This document shows, in pieces, positions 15,731 to 24,844 of a stretch of DNA of 41,594 bases (positions within the stretch are counted from its first letter, which is position 1; every line of letters begins with the position of its first letter). Position numbers and translations under genes: made by a program. Origin of the DNA: Bacteroidales bacterium (GTDB lineage Bacteria; Bacteroidota; Bacteroidia; Bacteroidales; UBA932); assembly GCA_017546125.1 (NCBI GenBank), contig JAFYXO010000005.1:1-41594 (forward strand), in the 5' to 3' direction. The notes beneath the pieces are model-generated. The model saw nothing but the letters and a program-made list of their open reading frames with translations. It made no database searches and was not told the DNA's origin.

Positions 15731-16546
15731 ATGGGAAATAATAGCAACAAAATCATTTGGATAAAGAATATTGCGATGATTTGCGGTGTCCTGGTGGTAC
15801 TGCTGGTCTGCGTAAATATTTTTCTAAGAGTAGTCACCAAACACAATCACGAACTGGTAGTACCAGACTTCACAAACATGCCTGTGGCCGAAGCTCAGCT
15901 ATTGGCCAAAGAGGCACATTTGAGACTTGAGGTGACAGACTCAGTATATATCAAAAGGATGGCTCGTGGCCACATTTCCAGACAAAACCCCGAGGCTGGC
16001 AGCTATGTAAAGAAAGGTCGCAGGGTGCTGCTCACCATCAACTCCGTAAATCCACAAATGGTAGCTATGCCGGATCTTGTGGGATATTCACTCAGACAGG
16101 CAAAAACAGAGATCATATCAAGCGGTCTTACAGTAGGCAAACTCATATACCAGTACGATATCGCCACCAACAACGTGCTACAGCAAAGGGTAGCAAATGA
16201 CACTATCGCCCCAGGTGTGGAGATAGAGACAGATACCCCTATCGATTTGGTTTTGGGTATGAATGTGAATGATACCATTACATATGTACCAAATGTGATG
16301 GGTTACAAACTCATGATAGCCAAAGATCTTTTGCAGGATAACTCTCTCAATATCCATAAAATCTCTTTTGATGAGACAGTTCTTGACTATAGCGACTCAT
16401 TGAATGCTATGGTTTATCTTCAAGTACCTGCATACTCGGATTCAATACAATACAGACTCGGTACCGGTGTAGAGATATATCTCACCAAAGACGAATCAAA
16501 AATAGTTATTGAAGAACCTGCAGAGGAGACTCAAGAGGAGGAGTAA
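15731..16546 (+). CDS. Membrane-anchored protein with three PASTA domains
   Basis: 271 residues. A single membrane helix (about 11-33) follows a short basic cytoplasmic N-terminus. Three PASTA-type repeats come next: one from VVPDFTNMPVAEAQ (about 43-108), one from AMPDLVGYSLRQAK (about 113-178) and one from YVPNVMGYKLMIAK (about 188-258). The tail is acidic (EEPAEETQEEE). There is no kinase or transpeptidase domain, so this is not a PknB- or PBP-type protein. PASTA domains bind peptidoglycan stem or glycan parts or stabilise contacts between envelope proteins, which suggests an inner-membrane peptidoglycan-binding role. It lies 3 bases upstream of the pseudouridine synthase gene, an arrangement I recall as common in Bacteroidota. 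Confidence 0.85.
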   Translation: MGNNSNKIIWIKNIAMICGVLVVLLVCVNIFLRVVTKHNHELVVPDFTNMPVAEAQLLAKEAHLRLEVTDSVYIKRMARGHISRQNPEAGSYVKKGRRVLLTINSVNPQMVAMPDLVGYSLRQAKTEIISSGLTVGKLIYQYDIATNNVLQQRVANDTIAPGVEIETDTPIDLVLGMNVNDTITYVPNVMGYKLMIAKDLLQDNSLNIHKISFDETVLDYSDSLNAMVYLQVPAYSDSIQYRLGTGVEIYLTKDESKIVIEEPAEETQEEE

Positions 16547-16549
16547 GAT

Positions 16550-17617
16550 ATGATTAAGGACGAACTGGAATTGGAAGATATCGATCTTGAAGGTGGTGAT
16601 GGTGACAACGCCGAAGGTGGGATGTTTGAACATTTCAGGTTCGTTGTAGACAAAGGGCAGTCACTCCTCAGGATAGACAAATACCTCACCACTCGTATGG
16701 AGCACACCTCACGCCACAGAATCCAGTTGGCGATGGAGGCCCAGTATGTACGTGTGAATGATGTGATCGTAAAAGCCAATTACAGGGTAAAGCCTCTTGA
16801 TGTCATCACATTTGTACTCCCCTACCGCAGACGTGGATTTGAGATTATCCCGGAAGAGATTCCCCTTGATATCAGATATGAAGATGACGATGTACTTGTA
16901 GTGAACAAACCTGCAGGTCTGGTGGTACACCCGGGCTGCGGACACTATACAGGGACACTGATAAACGGTCTTGCACACTACCTTGGAAGGAGCCAGGGTC
17001 CTGATGCGGAAGATGACAGGATGGGTGTACTGGTACACCGTATAGATAAAGACACATCCGGCACACTTGTCATCTCCAAGACAGATGAGGCACAGATTCA
17101 CCTGGCCAAACAATTCTTTGACCACAGCATAGACAGACGCTATGTGGCTATCGTATGGGGAGATATGGAGCAGGATCAGGGGACAGTCATCGGCCATATA
17201 GGGAGGGACCCTAACGACAGGCTCAAATTCAAAGTGTTCGAGGACGGCTCTTCAGGCAAACACGCAGTAACACACTACAAAGTACTTGAGAGACTTGGAT
17301 ATGTCACAGTTATAGAGTGCAAACTTGAAACAGGTCGTACACACCAGATTCGTGTCCACATGAACCACATAGGACATCCCCTATTCAACGACGACCGCTA
17401 CGGTGGAGACAGAATTCTGAAAGGTGTCCTCTACTCAAAATACAAGCAGTTCATCGACAACTGCTTTGAGATCCTTCCACGCCAGGCCCTTCACGCCAAA
17501 AGACTTGGCTTCATCCATCCACGCACAGGAAAAAATATCCTCGTGGAGAGCGAACTTCCCGAGGATATGACAAATCTTATCAATAAATTCAGGGTCTTCA
17601 CCTCCAGCCGTAAATAG
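16550..17617 (+). CDS. rluD: RluD-type 23S rRNA pseudouridine synthase
   Basis: 355 residues, RluA family. An acidic N-terminal extension (LELEDIDLEGGDGD) precedes an S4 RNA-binding domain (about 30-95, with RIDKYLTTR and VRVNDVIVK). The catalytic domain has VNKPAGLVVHPG and the signature HRIDKDTSG with the catalytic D166, and later LETGRTHQIRVH. The S4 plus catalytic layout and the length fit RluD (helix 69 of 23S rRNA), although RluC-type specificity cannot be excluded. It is cotranscribed with the PASTA gene. The facing gene downstream ends at 17680 on the other strand. Confidence 0.9.
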   Translation: MIKDELELEDIDLEGGDGDNAEGGMFEHFRFVVDKGQSLLRIDKYLTTRMEHTSRHRIQLAMEAQYVRVNDVIVKANYRVKPLDVITFVLPYRRRGFEIIPEEIPLDIRYEDDDVLVVNKPAGLVVHPGCGHYTGTLINGLAHYLGRSQGPDAEDDRMGVLVHRIDKDTSGTLVISKTDEAQIHLAKQFFDHSIDRRYVAIVWGDMEQDQGTVIGHIGRDPNDRLKFKVFEDGSSGKHAVTHYKVLERLGYVTVIECKLETGRTHQIRVHMNHIGHPLFNDDRYGGDRILKGVLYSKYKQFIDNCFEILPRQALHAKRLGFIHPRTGKNILVESELPEDMTNLINKFRVFTSSRK

Positions 17618-17621
17618 TAAT

Positions 17622-17658
17622 AAAAAAACCACAAAAGCTGATTAAAGCCCTTGTGGTT
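17622..17658 (-). terminator. Rho-independent terminator of the 964-residue outer-membrane protein gene
   Basis: On the minus strand AACCACAA pairs with TTGTGGTT. Inner bases of the loop can extend the pairing, and seven T follow. On the plus strand no T tract follows, so it works mainly for the minus-strand gene. Confidence 0.75.
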
Positions 17659-17679
17659 CCTATAAATAGCAGCCATTTA

Positions 17680-20574
17680 CTACATTCTTGGAGGACCCAT
17701 TGGACCTCTACCTGGGCCACCGCCAGGACCTCTTCCGGGACCTCTTCCAGGACCTCCCATACCTTGTTTGCCAAAGCTTCCGAAACGGAAGGTGAAGCTT
17801 AGCATGAAGTATTGTCCCAAAGTATTCTGTTCCACATCCTGAACATAGTTGTCTGTAGTGGTTCTATAGACATTTTTAGCCTGTTGGAGGATATCGTAAA
17901 CTTTGAATCTCAAAGTGGCTCTCTTCTTGAACAGAAGTTGTGAGATCTCTGCATTCCATACACAGGTAGGCTCGTTATAACCATCCTCATAACCTACATA
18001 GAAGGTGTATCTTGCATCTGTCTTGATCTCTGTTCCCCATGGCATAGTGTAGTTGAGCTCACCATTGATAGAGTTGGTCCATGTAGATGGTTTCTCCTGC
18101 TCTTTGATGGTATACCATGCATTCTGGAATCTCACACTACCGCCCAAACGTGCTTCAAACACATCACTTCTATAGACAAAGTTAAGTCTCTCCGACACAT
18201 TCAATGTAGTGGTCTTTCCTGCAATCAGGTCATCGATAATCTCATCCAAAGTCTCCACATCACCTGTACCGGTATAGCTCAAACCACGACTCACACTCAA
18301 GTTTGTGAACGACATGATAGAGAAATTAGACTTGGCAATAGGTGAATTGAACATATATCTACCGCCGGCTGTGAATGTTCCCTCCTTGGAGTTGATAGGT
18401 GCAGTGTATTGGACACCTGAAGATGTATACCAGCTTGCGTTGATAATATCATCTTTCACATATGTAGCATAGAGACTTGCATTCTGAGAAGCAAAGGTCT
18501 CGGTATTGGTGTTTCTGTAATTCAAGTTGAGCCTGTGGGTGAACTCAGGCTGCAATTTTGGGTTACCCAAGGTGATTCTCAAAGGGTTTGAATTGTCAGG
18601 AACAGGCTGCAACTGGGTGATAGATGGCTGATTTGTAGAGCCTCTATAGTTGATTCTCAAGAAATTTCGGTCAGAGAATCTGTAATCAAATCTTGCAGAT
18701 GGAGCGAAGTTTACCACATTGTAGGCAAGGACACTGTCTCTGTTCTCCTTAAACAAAGTGGTCACACTTTTGGTGTATGCCGGCTGAACACTGAAACCTA
18801 CCTGAAAATTATACTTCTCCTCCTGTTTTACCAAGTTAAGTCTTGCATCCTGATTGATAAAGGTATTGTTGTATCTGCTTGAGTAGAGGGTATCAAGTTT
18901 TGAGTATGAATTGGTCGCCGCATCATAATCATAGGTCATCTTCTCCGCCTCTGTCTTTTTATAATTGTAGCGGTATGACGCCTCAAGGAAGAAGTTTCTG
19001 CCAAGTGGCTCAGTGTAGGAGAATCTTCCACCCAAAGTGTATGAGTCACTGTTCTGTGCATACTGCTGGTCGATCAATGTGGTCGACTTATTACCATTCT
19101 CATCGTATGAATTGGTTATAGAACGGTTGTCACCCGACATACTGTTCTGAGAGATGTTGTAATTCACATTCACAGACAGCGTACGACCTTTGGTGCTACC
19201 AATTTTTTGTCTCAAGAGGATTCTACCACTTGCGGTCATATTCTCATTATAACCATTCGAAGTACTGCTACCATCATTGACTTTACCTTTAAGGTTATTG
19301 TCGGTAGAGTAGTATGTAGAGTCTATAAAATCACCATATCCGAAATTGAACTGTGGTGTAAACAAAAGTGAAGTCTTGTCTGTGATATCCCAGTCTGCTC
19401 TGATACCTGCTCTGTGCCCCTGTGACCTTGTAACACTGTAAGCATCATCTACAGTAGTGATGGTCTCATTGTCATTAAGCATTGTCATCTTGTTTGTCTT
19501 CTCCTCCAGCACCTTCTCATTTCCATTGTACAAGTAGTTGCCACCGAGTTCCATATCACCGTCGAAGAGGTAACCGTTGGCATTGACACCACCCATCCAC
19601 GATGTGGTGATACCACTGTTGCCACCCATACCCATTCCTCCCATGCCCCCCATGCCTCTCATACCAGAACCTCTCATAGCGCCCATCATCTCTCCCGCCA
19701 TATCCTGGAAGCCACGGTTGTTGGTATTGTTTCCATTACCGATAAAACTGATTTGTGTCTTGTCGGTAAAACGGCCCACCATACCTGCAGCCTGGAATCT
19801 TGCATCGTGGTCTGTATTGGCGATATCCATACCGCCACCACCAGAAAAGTTACCAAACCATCCCTGCATCATACCCGGCTTGATGCTAAGATCGAGAACT
19901 GTCTCCTCATCACCATCATCGATACCGGTAAACTCAGCCTGCTCAGACTTTTTCTCTACAAGCTTCACTTTATTGATGATTTTGGCAGGGATATTTTTTG
20001 AAGCCAACTGAGGGTCATCCAGGAAGAACTCCTTACCATCGATGAATACTTTCTTGATGGTCTCACCATTGGCTGTGATATTACCGTCGCTATCCACCTC
20101 AAATCCGGGAAGCTTTTTAATAAGGTCCTCAAGCATATCGTTGTCTGAGGTCTTAATGGCTGACGCACTATACTCAATGGTATCTTTCTTTACCACAATA
20201 GGGTTACCCACAGCTGAAACGACAACCTGTTCAAGGGTATTTACATCCTGTTGCATTTTGATTTCACCAAGATCAACGGGACCTTTGGCTACATTCACAG
20301 GGAATTGTTTGATCTTATAACCCATAAGCTCCGCCTTGAAGATATATTGGCCGGGAGCCACTTTCTCTATGATCGCATGACCATTCTGATCTGTCATTGA
20401 GTGCTTTGCCCCTTTCACTGTTCCATCCTTAGATACATACACCGAAGCAAAATCTACCGGGGCGTTTGTCAAAGAGTCCACGAGTCTCAACTTAATCGAC
20501 CCTGGCTGTGCATAAATACTTCCCACCGAAAGGAACAACATGGCGAGAAGCAATTTAATTTTTCTGGTTACCAT
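17680..20574 (-). CDS. Outer-membrane beta-barrel protein of the TonB-dependent receptor superfamily
   Basis: 964 residues. A signal peptide (cleavage after IYAQ) is followed by a carboxypeptidase-regulatory-like beta-sandwich (about 25-110), a plug-like region (about 115-220, with ISAV-type strand VVVSAVGNPIVVKKD and the DLIKKLPGFEVD motif), and a long barrel with many Tyr/Asn-rich strands. The last strand is LSFTFRFG. The layout fits the outer membrane beta-barrel family with a TonB-dependent receptor fold. No SusD partner is adjacent, so glycan uptake is not implied. Two low-complexity parts stand out: a Met/Gly-rich insert around residues 295-320 and a roughly 30-residue Gly/Pro/Arg tail after the last strand. 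The substrate is unknown. ExbB/ExbD/TonB at the window end could energise it. Confidence 0.85.
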   Translation of the reverse strand: MVTRKIKLLLAMLFLSVGSIYAQPGSIKLRLVDSLTNAPVDFASVYVSKDGTVKGAKHSMTDQNGHAIIEKVAPGQYIFKAELMGYKIKQFPVNVAKGPVDLGEIKMQQDVNTLEQVVVSAVGNPIVVKKDTIEYSASAIKTSDNDMLEDLIKKLPGFEVDSDGNITANGETIKKVFIDGKEFFLDDPQLASKNIPAKIINKVKLVEKKSEQAEFTGIDDGDEETVLDLSIKPGMMQGWFGNFSGGGGMDIANTDHDARFQAAGMVGRFTDKTQISFIGNGNNTNNRGFQDMAGEMMGAMRGSGMRGMGGMGGMGMGGNSGITTSWMGGVNANGYLFDGDMELGGNYLYNGNEKVLEEKTNKMTMLNDNETITTVDDAYSVTRSQGHRAGIRADWDITDKTSLLFTPQFNFGYGDFIDSTYYSTDNNLKGKVNDGSSTSNGYNENMTASGRILLRQKIGSTKGRTLSVNVNYNISQNSMSGDNRSITNSYDENGNKSTTLIDQQYAQNSDSYTLGGRFSYTEPLGRNFFLEASYRYNYKKTEAEKMTYDYDAATNSYSKLDTLYSSRYNNTFINQDARLNLVKQEEKYNFQVGFSVQPAYTKSVTTLFKENRDSVLAYNVVNFAPSARFDYRFSDRNFLRINYRGSTNQPSITQLQPVPDNSNPLRITLGNPKLQPEFTHRLNLNYRNTNTETFASQNASLYATYVKDDIINASWYTSSGVQYTAPINSKEGTFTAGGRYMFNSPIAKSNFSIMSFTNLSVSRGLSYTGTGDVETLDEIIDDLIAGKTTTLNVSERLNFVYRSDVFEARLGGSVRFQNAWYTIKEQEKPSTWTNSINGELNYTMPWGTEIKTDARYTFYVGYEDGYNEPTCVWNAEISQLLFKKRATLRFKVYDILQQAKNVYRTTTDNYVQDVEQNTLGQYFMLSFTFRFGSFGKQGMGGPGRGPGRGPGGGPGRGPMGPPRM

Positions 20575-20643
20575 TCTTTATTTTCAATCTTTATCAATTA
20601 CATCCTTTTGACTACTTCAAAAGGTAAAAGTTTAATCTCTTTT

Positions 20644-21204
20644 CTACTTTTTTATCCTTGTAGGGTGGGATTTTACAAAAGCCTCCCACGAAGTGGAAGC
20701 TGATGTGTCCAATAGGGGATTTATCAGCTGATATGAGTGGCACATCGCTATTGCCACAGCATCCGATGCATCGAGATACGAACTCTGGAATTCCACCCCC
20801 AGGGTCTTCTGGAGGATGAGTGCCACTTGCTCCTTGGATGCATCTCCCCTACCTGTTATTGCCATTTTGGCCTTCCTCGGGGCATACTCAAAGACCGGTA
20901 TGTCTCTGCTGAGTGCTGCCGCAATGGCCGCCCCTTGAGCCCTTCCGAGTTTGAGCATCACCTGAGGATTTTTACCATAAAATGGGGCCTCTACCGCCAG
21001 GTCATTGGGTTTGTACCTGTCAATCAGAAGTCCCACCTCATAATTGATCCTTTTGAGTTTGGAGAAATGGTCCTTCTCCTTCCTCAGATCCAGAACCCCC
21101 ATATCGATATAATGGGTCCTCTTCCCATCAACGAGGATAACCCCGAAACCTAAAATATTGGTTCCGGGGTCAATTCCCATTATAATCCTCTGGTTTGGCT
21201 CCAT
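20644..21204 (-). CDS. ruvC: Holliday junction resolvase RuvC
   Basis: 186 residues. The RNase H-like catalytic acids are D12 (GIDPGTNILGFG), E72 (AVEAPFYGKN), D145 and D148 (YLDASDAVAIAMCH). The middle has the usual RAQGAAIAAAL and APRKAKMAITGRGDASKEQV. RuvC cuts Holliday junctions symmetrically together with RuvAB. RuvA and RuvB are not in the window. It starts 1 base after the serS stop, so the two are cotranscribed. The C-terminal tail is about 15 residues longer than the core. Confidence 0.95.
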   Translation of the reverse strand: MEPNQRIIMGIDPGTNILGFGVILVDGKRTHYIDMGVLDLRKEKDHFSKLKRINYEVGLLIDRYKPNDLAVEAPFYGKNPQVMLKLGRAQGAAIAAALSRDIPVFEYAPRKAKMAITGRGDASKEQVALILQKTLGVEFQSSYLDASDAVAIAMCHSYQLINPLLDTSASTSWEAFVKSHPTRIKK

Positions 21205-21205
21205 C

Positions 21206-22477
21206 CTAGTCTATCATATCAAACCCTGTGTAAGGTCTTAAGACCTCAGGGATCTTAACCCCATCAGGTGTCTGATTGTTCTCCAATAGAGCTGCAAGGA
21301 TACGTGGAAGTGCCAATGAGCTACCATTTAGGGTGTGTGCAAGATTTGTCTTGCCGTTGGCATCCTTATATCTCAATTTCAATCTGTTTGCCTGGAATGA
21401 TTCGAAGTTGGAAACGCTGCTCACCTCAAGCCATCTCCCTTGAGCCTCAGAATATACCTCAAAATCGTATGTAATGGCAGAGGTAAAGCTCATATCACCA
21501 CCGCAGAGTCTCAGAATTCTGTAAGGAAGACCCAATGAAGAAACAAGTCCCTCAACATGTTTTACCATCTCATCCAAAGCCTCGTATGAGTGGTCAGGGT
21601 GAGAAAGTCTTACAATCTCCACCTTGTCGAACTGGTGAAGTCTGTTAAGACCCCTTACATCCTTGCCGTATGAACCGGCCTCTCTTCTGAAACAAGGGGT
21701 GTACGCTGTCAACATCACAGGGAAATCGCTTTCAGCCAAGATAACATCTCTGTAGATATTGGTTACAGGAACCTCTGCAGTAGGGACCAAATAGTAATTG
21801 TCAAGCTGAGCATGATACATCTGACCCTCTTTATCTGGCAACTGACCTGTACCGAAACCTGAAGCCTCATTTACGAGGATAGGTGGTTCGATCTCCATAT
21901 GTCCTGCCTTGGTATTGTAGTCAAGGAAATATTGGATAAGAGCCCTTTGGATCTTGGCACCTTTACCTTTGTATACAGGGAAACCTGCACCTGTAAGTTT
22001 AACACCCAAATCGAAATCAATGATATCGTATTTCTTGGCAATCTCCCAGTGAGGAAGTGGATTCTCACCCAAATCTTCCACTTTGCCACCGGTTCTTACC
22101 ACTACATTGTCCTCTGCAGTTTTACCCTCTGGAACATCTGCACATGGAAGGTTAGGCAGAAGTACCAACAAGTCATTCTGTTTTGCTTCGCTGTCTGCCA
22201 TAAGCTGCTCAAGCTCTTTTGATCTCTCCTTCATTTGAGCCACTGCCGCCTTAGCCGCTTCAGCCTCATCCCTCTTACCCTCTTTCATCAAGCCGCCGAT
22301 CTCTTTAGCCTTTAGCTTCTGGTCAGCCAAGCATTTGTCCAATTCGGTCTGATAAGCACGTCTTAGCTTATCCTGTTCCAAAATACCGTCTACTATCTCT
22401 TTAGCGTCGAAATGCTTGACAGCAAGTCTCTCAACTACAAACTGAGGATTCTCCCTCAATAGTTTTAAAGTTAACAT
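21206..22477 (-). CDS. serS: Seryl-tRNA synthetase
   Basis: 423 residues, normal length. The N-terminal coiled-coil arm that binds the long variable arm of tRNA-Ser spans about 25-110. The class II catalytic domain has TAEVPVTNIYRD (233-244), motif 2 starting FRREAGSYGKD (263-273) and motif 3 NGSSLALPRILAALLEN (384-400). It charges tRNA-Ser with serine in the cytoplasm. It sits between ruvC (1 base downstream) and the metallophosphoesterase fusion gene (31 bases upstream). The 31-base gap is AT-rich and holds no clear promoter box. Confidence 0.97.
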   Translation of the reverse strand: MLTLKLLRENPQFVVERLAVKHFDAKEIVDGILEQDKLRRAYQTELDKCLADQKLKAKEIGGLMKEGKRDEAEAAKAAVAQMKERSKELEQLMADSEAKQNDLLVLLPNLPCADVPEGKTAEDNVVVRTGGKVEDLGENPLPHWEIAKKYDIIDFDLGVKLTGAGFPVYKGKGAKIQRALIQYFLDYNTKAGHMEIEPPILVNEASGFGTGQLPDKEGQMYHAQLDNYYLVPTAEVPVTNIYRDVILAESDFPVMLTAYTPCFRREAGSYGKDVRGLNRLHQFDKVEIVRLSHPDHSYEALDEMVKHVEGLVSSLGLPYRILRLCGGDMSFTSAITYDFEVYSEAQGRWLEVSSVSNFESFQANRLKLRYKDANGKTNLAHTLNGSSLALPRILAALLENNQTPDGVKIPEVLRPYTGFDMID

Positions 22478-22508
22478 CTTTAAATATTATATTTTACTTG
22501 TTTATAAA

Positions 22509-24350
22509 TCAATATTTTAATAGTGACACTTTGCCATCCATGGTGGTCACCAGCAGTCTGTTCTCCTCCATAGGTACGATGGAGTTAATCAATGCGAAAG
22601 AGAGTTTGTATTTCCAAAGCATCTCACCATTGTCAGATTTCAATGCCACTATAGTTCCTTTGTCTGTAGGTACGAAAGCCACACCGCCATAGAAGGCTGT
22701 AGGTGTAGGTGCAATATCATAACCTATCTGTGTGTCTGTTGCCCACAGTACCTTTGGCTCCATCGCAGGAGAAGTCGAGAAGCAGAATACTGTATCCTTC
22801 ATGGTCTTCACAAATATTCTGTCGCCCAAGTCTGAGATACCCACAGATTCTCTACCACCTCTGTGTACCCACATGGTGCTTCCGCTTGATGCCTCGATAG
22901 AGTAAGTCTTTCTTTGTGGGGTCGCGATGAACAGTCTGTTCTCATGTTTTACTGGCCATACCGCAGCTGGTGAGTACATTCTGCTACCCTTCACTTTCCA
23001 AGTCCACTGAAGTTTGCCTGTCTTGGTATCCAATGAGTAAAGTGTATTGGCCCAGTCACCAAATACCACCTGTTTCTCATCCACATATGCCTTTGACTCC
23101 ACGAAACCTTTCACATCTGCATAGTTCCATACAAGATGACCTTTCTTGATATCCAATGCTCTGAATCTTCCGTCAGATGCTCCGATGAATACCACTCCGT
23201 CGAAAATGGTTGGAGAAGCAAGTACAGATTTGTCGCAGTGGTGTTTCCACAACTCTCTGCCACTCTTAAGATCCAGACAGTAGATATTGTTGTCTGCACA
23301 CCCTACCACTACATATTTCTTGTAGATAGCCGGAGTCGAGTAGACCTTACCACCAAGTTTCACACTCCATTTGAGTGCCCCGGATGCCAGGCTTACACAT
23401 TTTACATAACCTTGTGTAGTGGTATATATCACATTATCACCTGAATAGACAGCACCTGCTCCGATATCACCCTTCTCCTGAAGAGTCCAAATCTCCTTCA
23501 CATTAGGATATTTGCCATTTGCAGAGTAATCGGGTCTGTTGCCATACACCTCGTGTCTCTTCTCGAATGGGACAGCCTCGGTCATCTGAAGTTCATACCA
23601 GGGTTCGAATTCATCCATTCCTACCACCTTCTCACGGATGGAGATCTTTCCGTTATCTACCGATACGATATTGTAACCAGGCCCCTTCTTGCCTTTCAAC
23701 TGGGTAGATCTGCCCAAAACTCCAGGGATCCCCTCATAATCCAATTTCACGTTATTGTGCCAGTGGCCACCCATAACAAGCTGTATATTGGACTTCTTCA
23801 AAATATCGAGCACCTCGAAATAGTTCAACACAGATGTATCTTGAGGAAAATGGTTCACAAAAATGACAGGCTTCTGGGCAGGGGTAGCTTTCACAAGTGA
23901 GTCCAAAAGGACAATGCTCTCTCTGGGGACAAGGGCGGGTGCCATTCTCATGTTAGGGCCGCTATTGGTACCTACGAATTTGACACCGAACGCCTCAAAC
24001 TCAAAATGGCCATAGCCGAACACCTTCTCAAAAGTGTTGCAACCGCTCTCCGACCATTTTGAATCGTGGTTACCTGCCAAAATATAATATGGCTTCTCAA
24101 GCTTGTCAATGATAGATTTGGCAAGTTTGATCTCCTTATCGGAGCCAAACTCGGTGATATCACCTGCAAGGATCGAGAACTGTATCTCGGGATTGGAGTT
24201 GATATCCTTGATACAAGCCTCCAGGTCAGCGATACTGCTGGAACCCTCGGCTATATGGGTATCTGCCATATATGCAAACTTACCGCTTGACTGTCCGAAT
24301 AGGGAGATGGAAGCCAATGCAGCAAACAACACCATTAAAACTCTTTTCAT
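22509..24350 (-). CDS. Exported metallophosphoesterase fused to a PQQ-type beta-propeller
   Basis: 613 residues with a signal peptide ending SLFGQ. Residues about 24-240 are a calcineurin-like phosphoesterase with the metal ligands D30 and H32 (ADTH), D64 (GDITE), N94-H95 (GNHD), H167 (VNHFP), and H196 and H198 (GGHWHN). Residues about 290-613 form repeated blades with the Trp-docking pattern of PQQ/BamB-like repeats (A-x-x-x-x-G-x-x-x-W, for example SLASGALKW, DLKSGRELW, DTKTGKLQW, LKSDNGEMLW). It should hydrolyse a phosphomonoester or diester in the periplasm, with the propeller acting as a binding platform. The PQQ cofactor itself is unlikely. It lies 14 bases after the UpxY-like gene. Confidence 0.85.
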   Translation of the reverse strand: MKRVLMVLFAALASISLFGQSSGKFAYMADTHIAEGSSSIADLEACIKDINSNPEIQFSILAGDITEFGSDKEIKLAKSIIDKLEKPYYILAGNHDSKWSESGCNTFEKVFGYGHFEFEAFGVKFVGTNSGPNMRMAPALVPRESIVLLDSLVKATPAQKPVIFVNHFPQDTSVLNYFEVLDILKKSNIQLVMGGHWHNNVKLDYEGIPGVLGRSTQLKGKKGPGYNIVSVDNGKISIREKVVGMDEFEPWYELQMTEAVPFEKRHEVYGNRPDYSANGKYPNVKEIWTLQEKGDIGAGAVYSGDNVIYTTTQGYVKCVSLASGALKWSVKLGGKVYSTPAIYKKYVVVGCADNNIYCLDLKSGRELWKHHCDKSVLASPTIFDGVVFIGASDGRFRALDIKKGHLVWNYADVKGFVESKAYVDEKQVVFGDWANTLYSLDTKTGKLQWTWKVKGSRMYSPAAVWPVKHENRLFIATPQRKTYSIEASSGSTMWVHRGGRESVGISDLGDRIFVKTMKDTVFCFSTSPAMEPKVLWATDTQIGYDIAPTPTAFYGGVAFVPTDKGTIVALKSDNGEMLWKYKLSFALINSIVPMEENRLLVTTMDGKVSLLKY

Positions 24351-24364
24351 ATTCTAATTCTAAT

Positions 24365-24844
24365 CTATTTTTTCAAACATAAAATCAAACTGAGCTCGGG
24401 AATATGGAGATATGAATACCTCTCATCCACCATCATCACCCTCCTATCCTTTTTTGTCCACCCCTGCCCCATAATCTCATCCAGCACTGATCCGTCCACA
24501 AGGAAATTACCCTTGGCCTGAACCTCAAAATCCCTCAGCGCCTCTATACTTTCTGGGAGAACCTCCACCGGCACCCCATCTCTTCTGACCACCTCTACCA
24601 CACCTTTGGCGGACTCGGCGACCCTCAGCTTCAATTCCGGGCACCTCACCAGAACCATAGAGGGGAGCAATGGGAACTCCAGACGCTTTATTCTGTCAGA
24701 CCACACCCTCCTGACCTCTGCCCTGGGGAGATAACAGGTTATACCCTCCATCTCGAGCAACTTTACCACTATATTTTCCCTCTTGGAACAAGTGCGCAAC
24801 GCATACCATTTGGGAACCTGCAAAGTTAATCCTTTTTTATCCAT
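24365..24844 (-). CDS. UpxY-family NusG-like transcription antiterminator
   Basis: 159 residues. The NGN domain starts at KWYALRTCSKRENIV (about 12-26) and continues with GITCYLPRAEVRRVWSDR and PLLPSMVLVRC, the pattern of specialised NusG paralogues (RfaH/UpxY). The C-terminal KOW region is weak and cannot be matched with confidence. UpxY proteins let RNA polymerase read through long polysaccharide operons in Bacteroides and usually sit at the head of those operons. Here the gene overlaps the sirtuin gene by 19 bases and is followed by a phosphoesterase gene, with no glycosyltransferases around, so its target may be elsewhere. Confidence 0.78.
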   Translation of the reverse strand: MDKKGLTLQVPKWYALRTCSKRENIVVKLLEMEGITCYLPRAEVRRVWSDRIKRLEFPLLPSMVLVRCPELKLRVAESAKGVVEVVRRDGVPVEVLPESIEALRDFEVQAKGNFLVDGSVLDEIMGQGWTKKDRRVMMVDERYSYLHIPELSLILCLKK

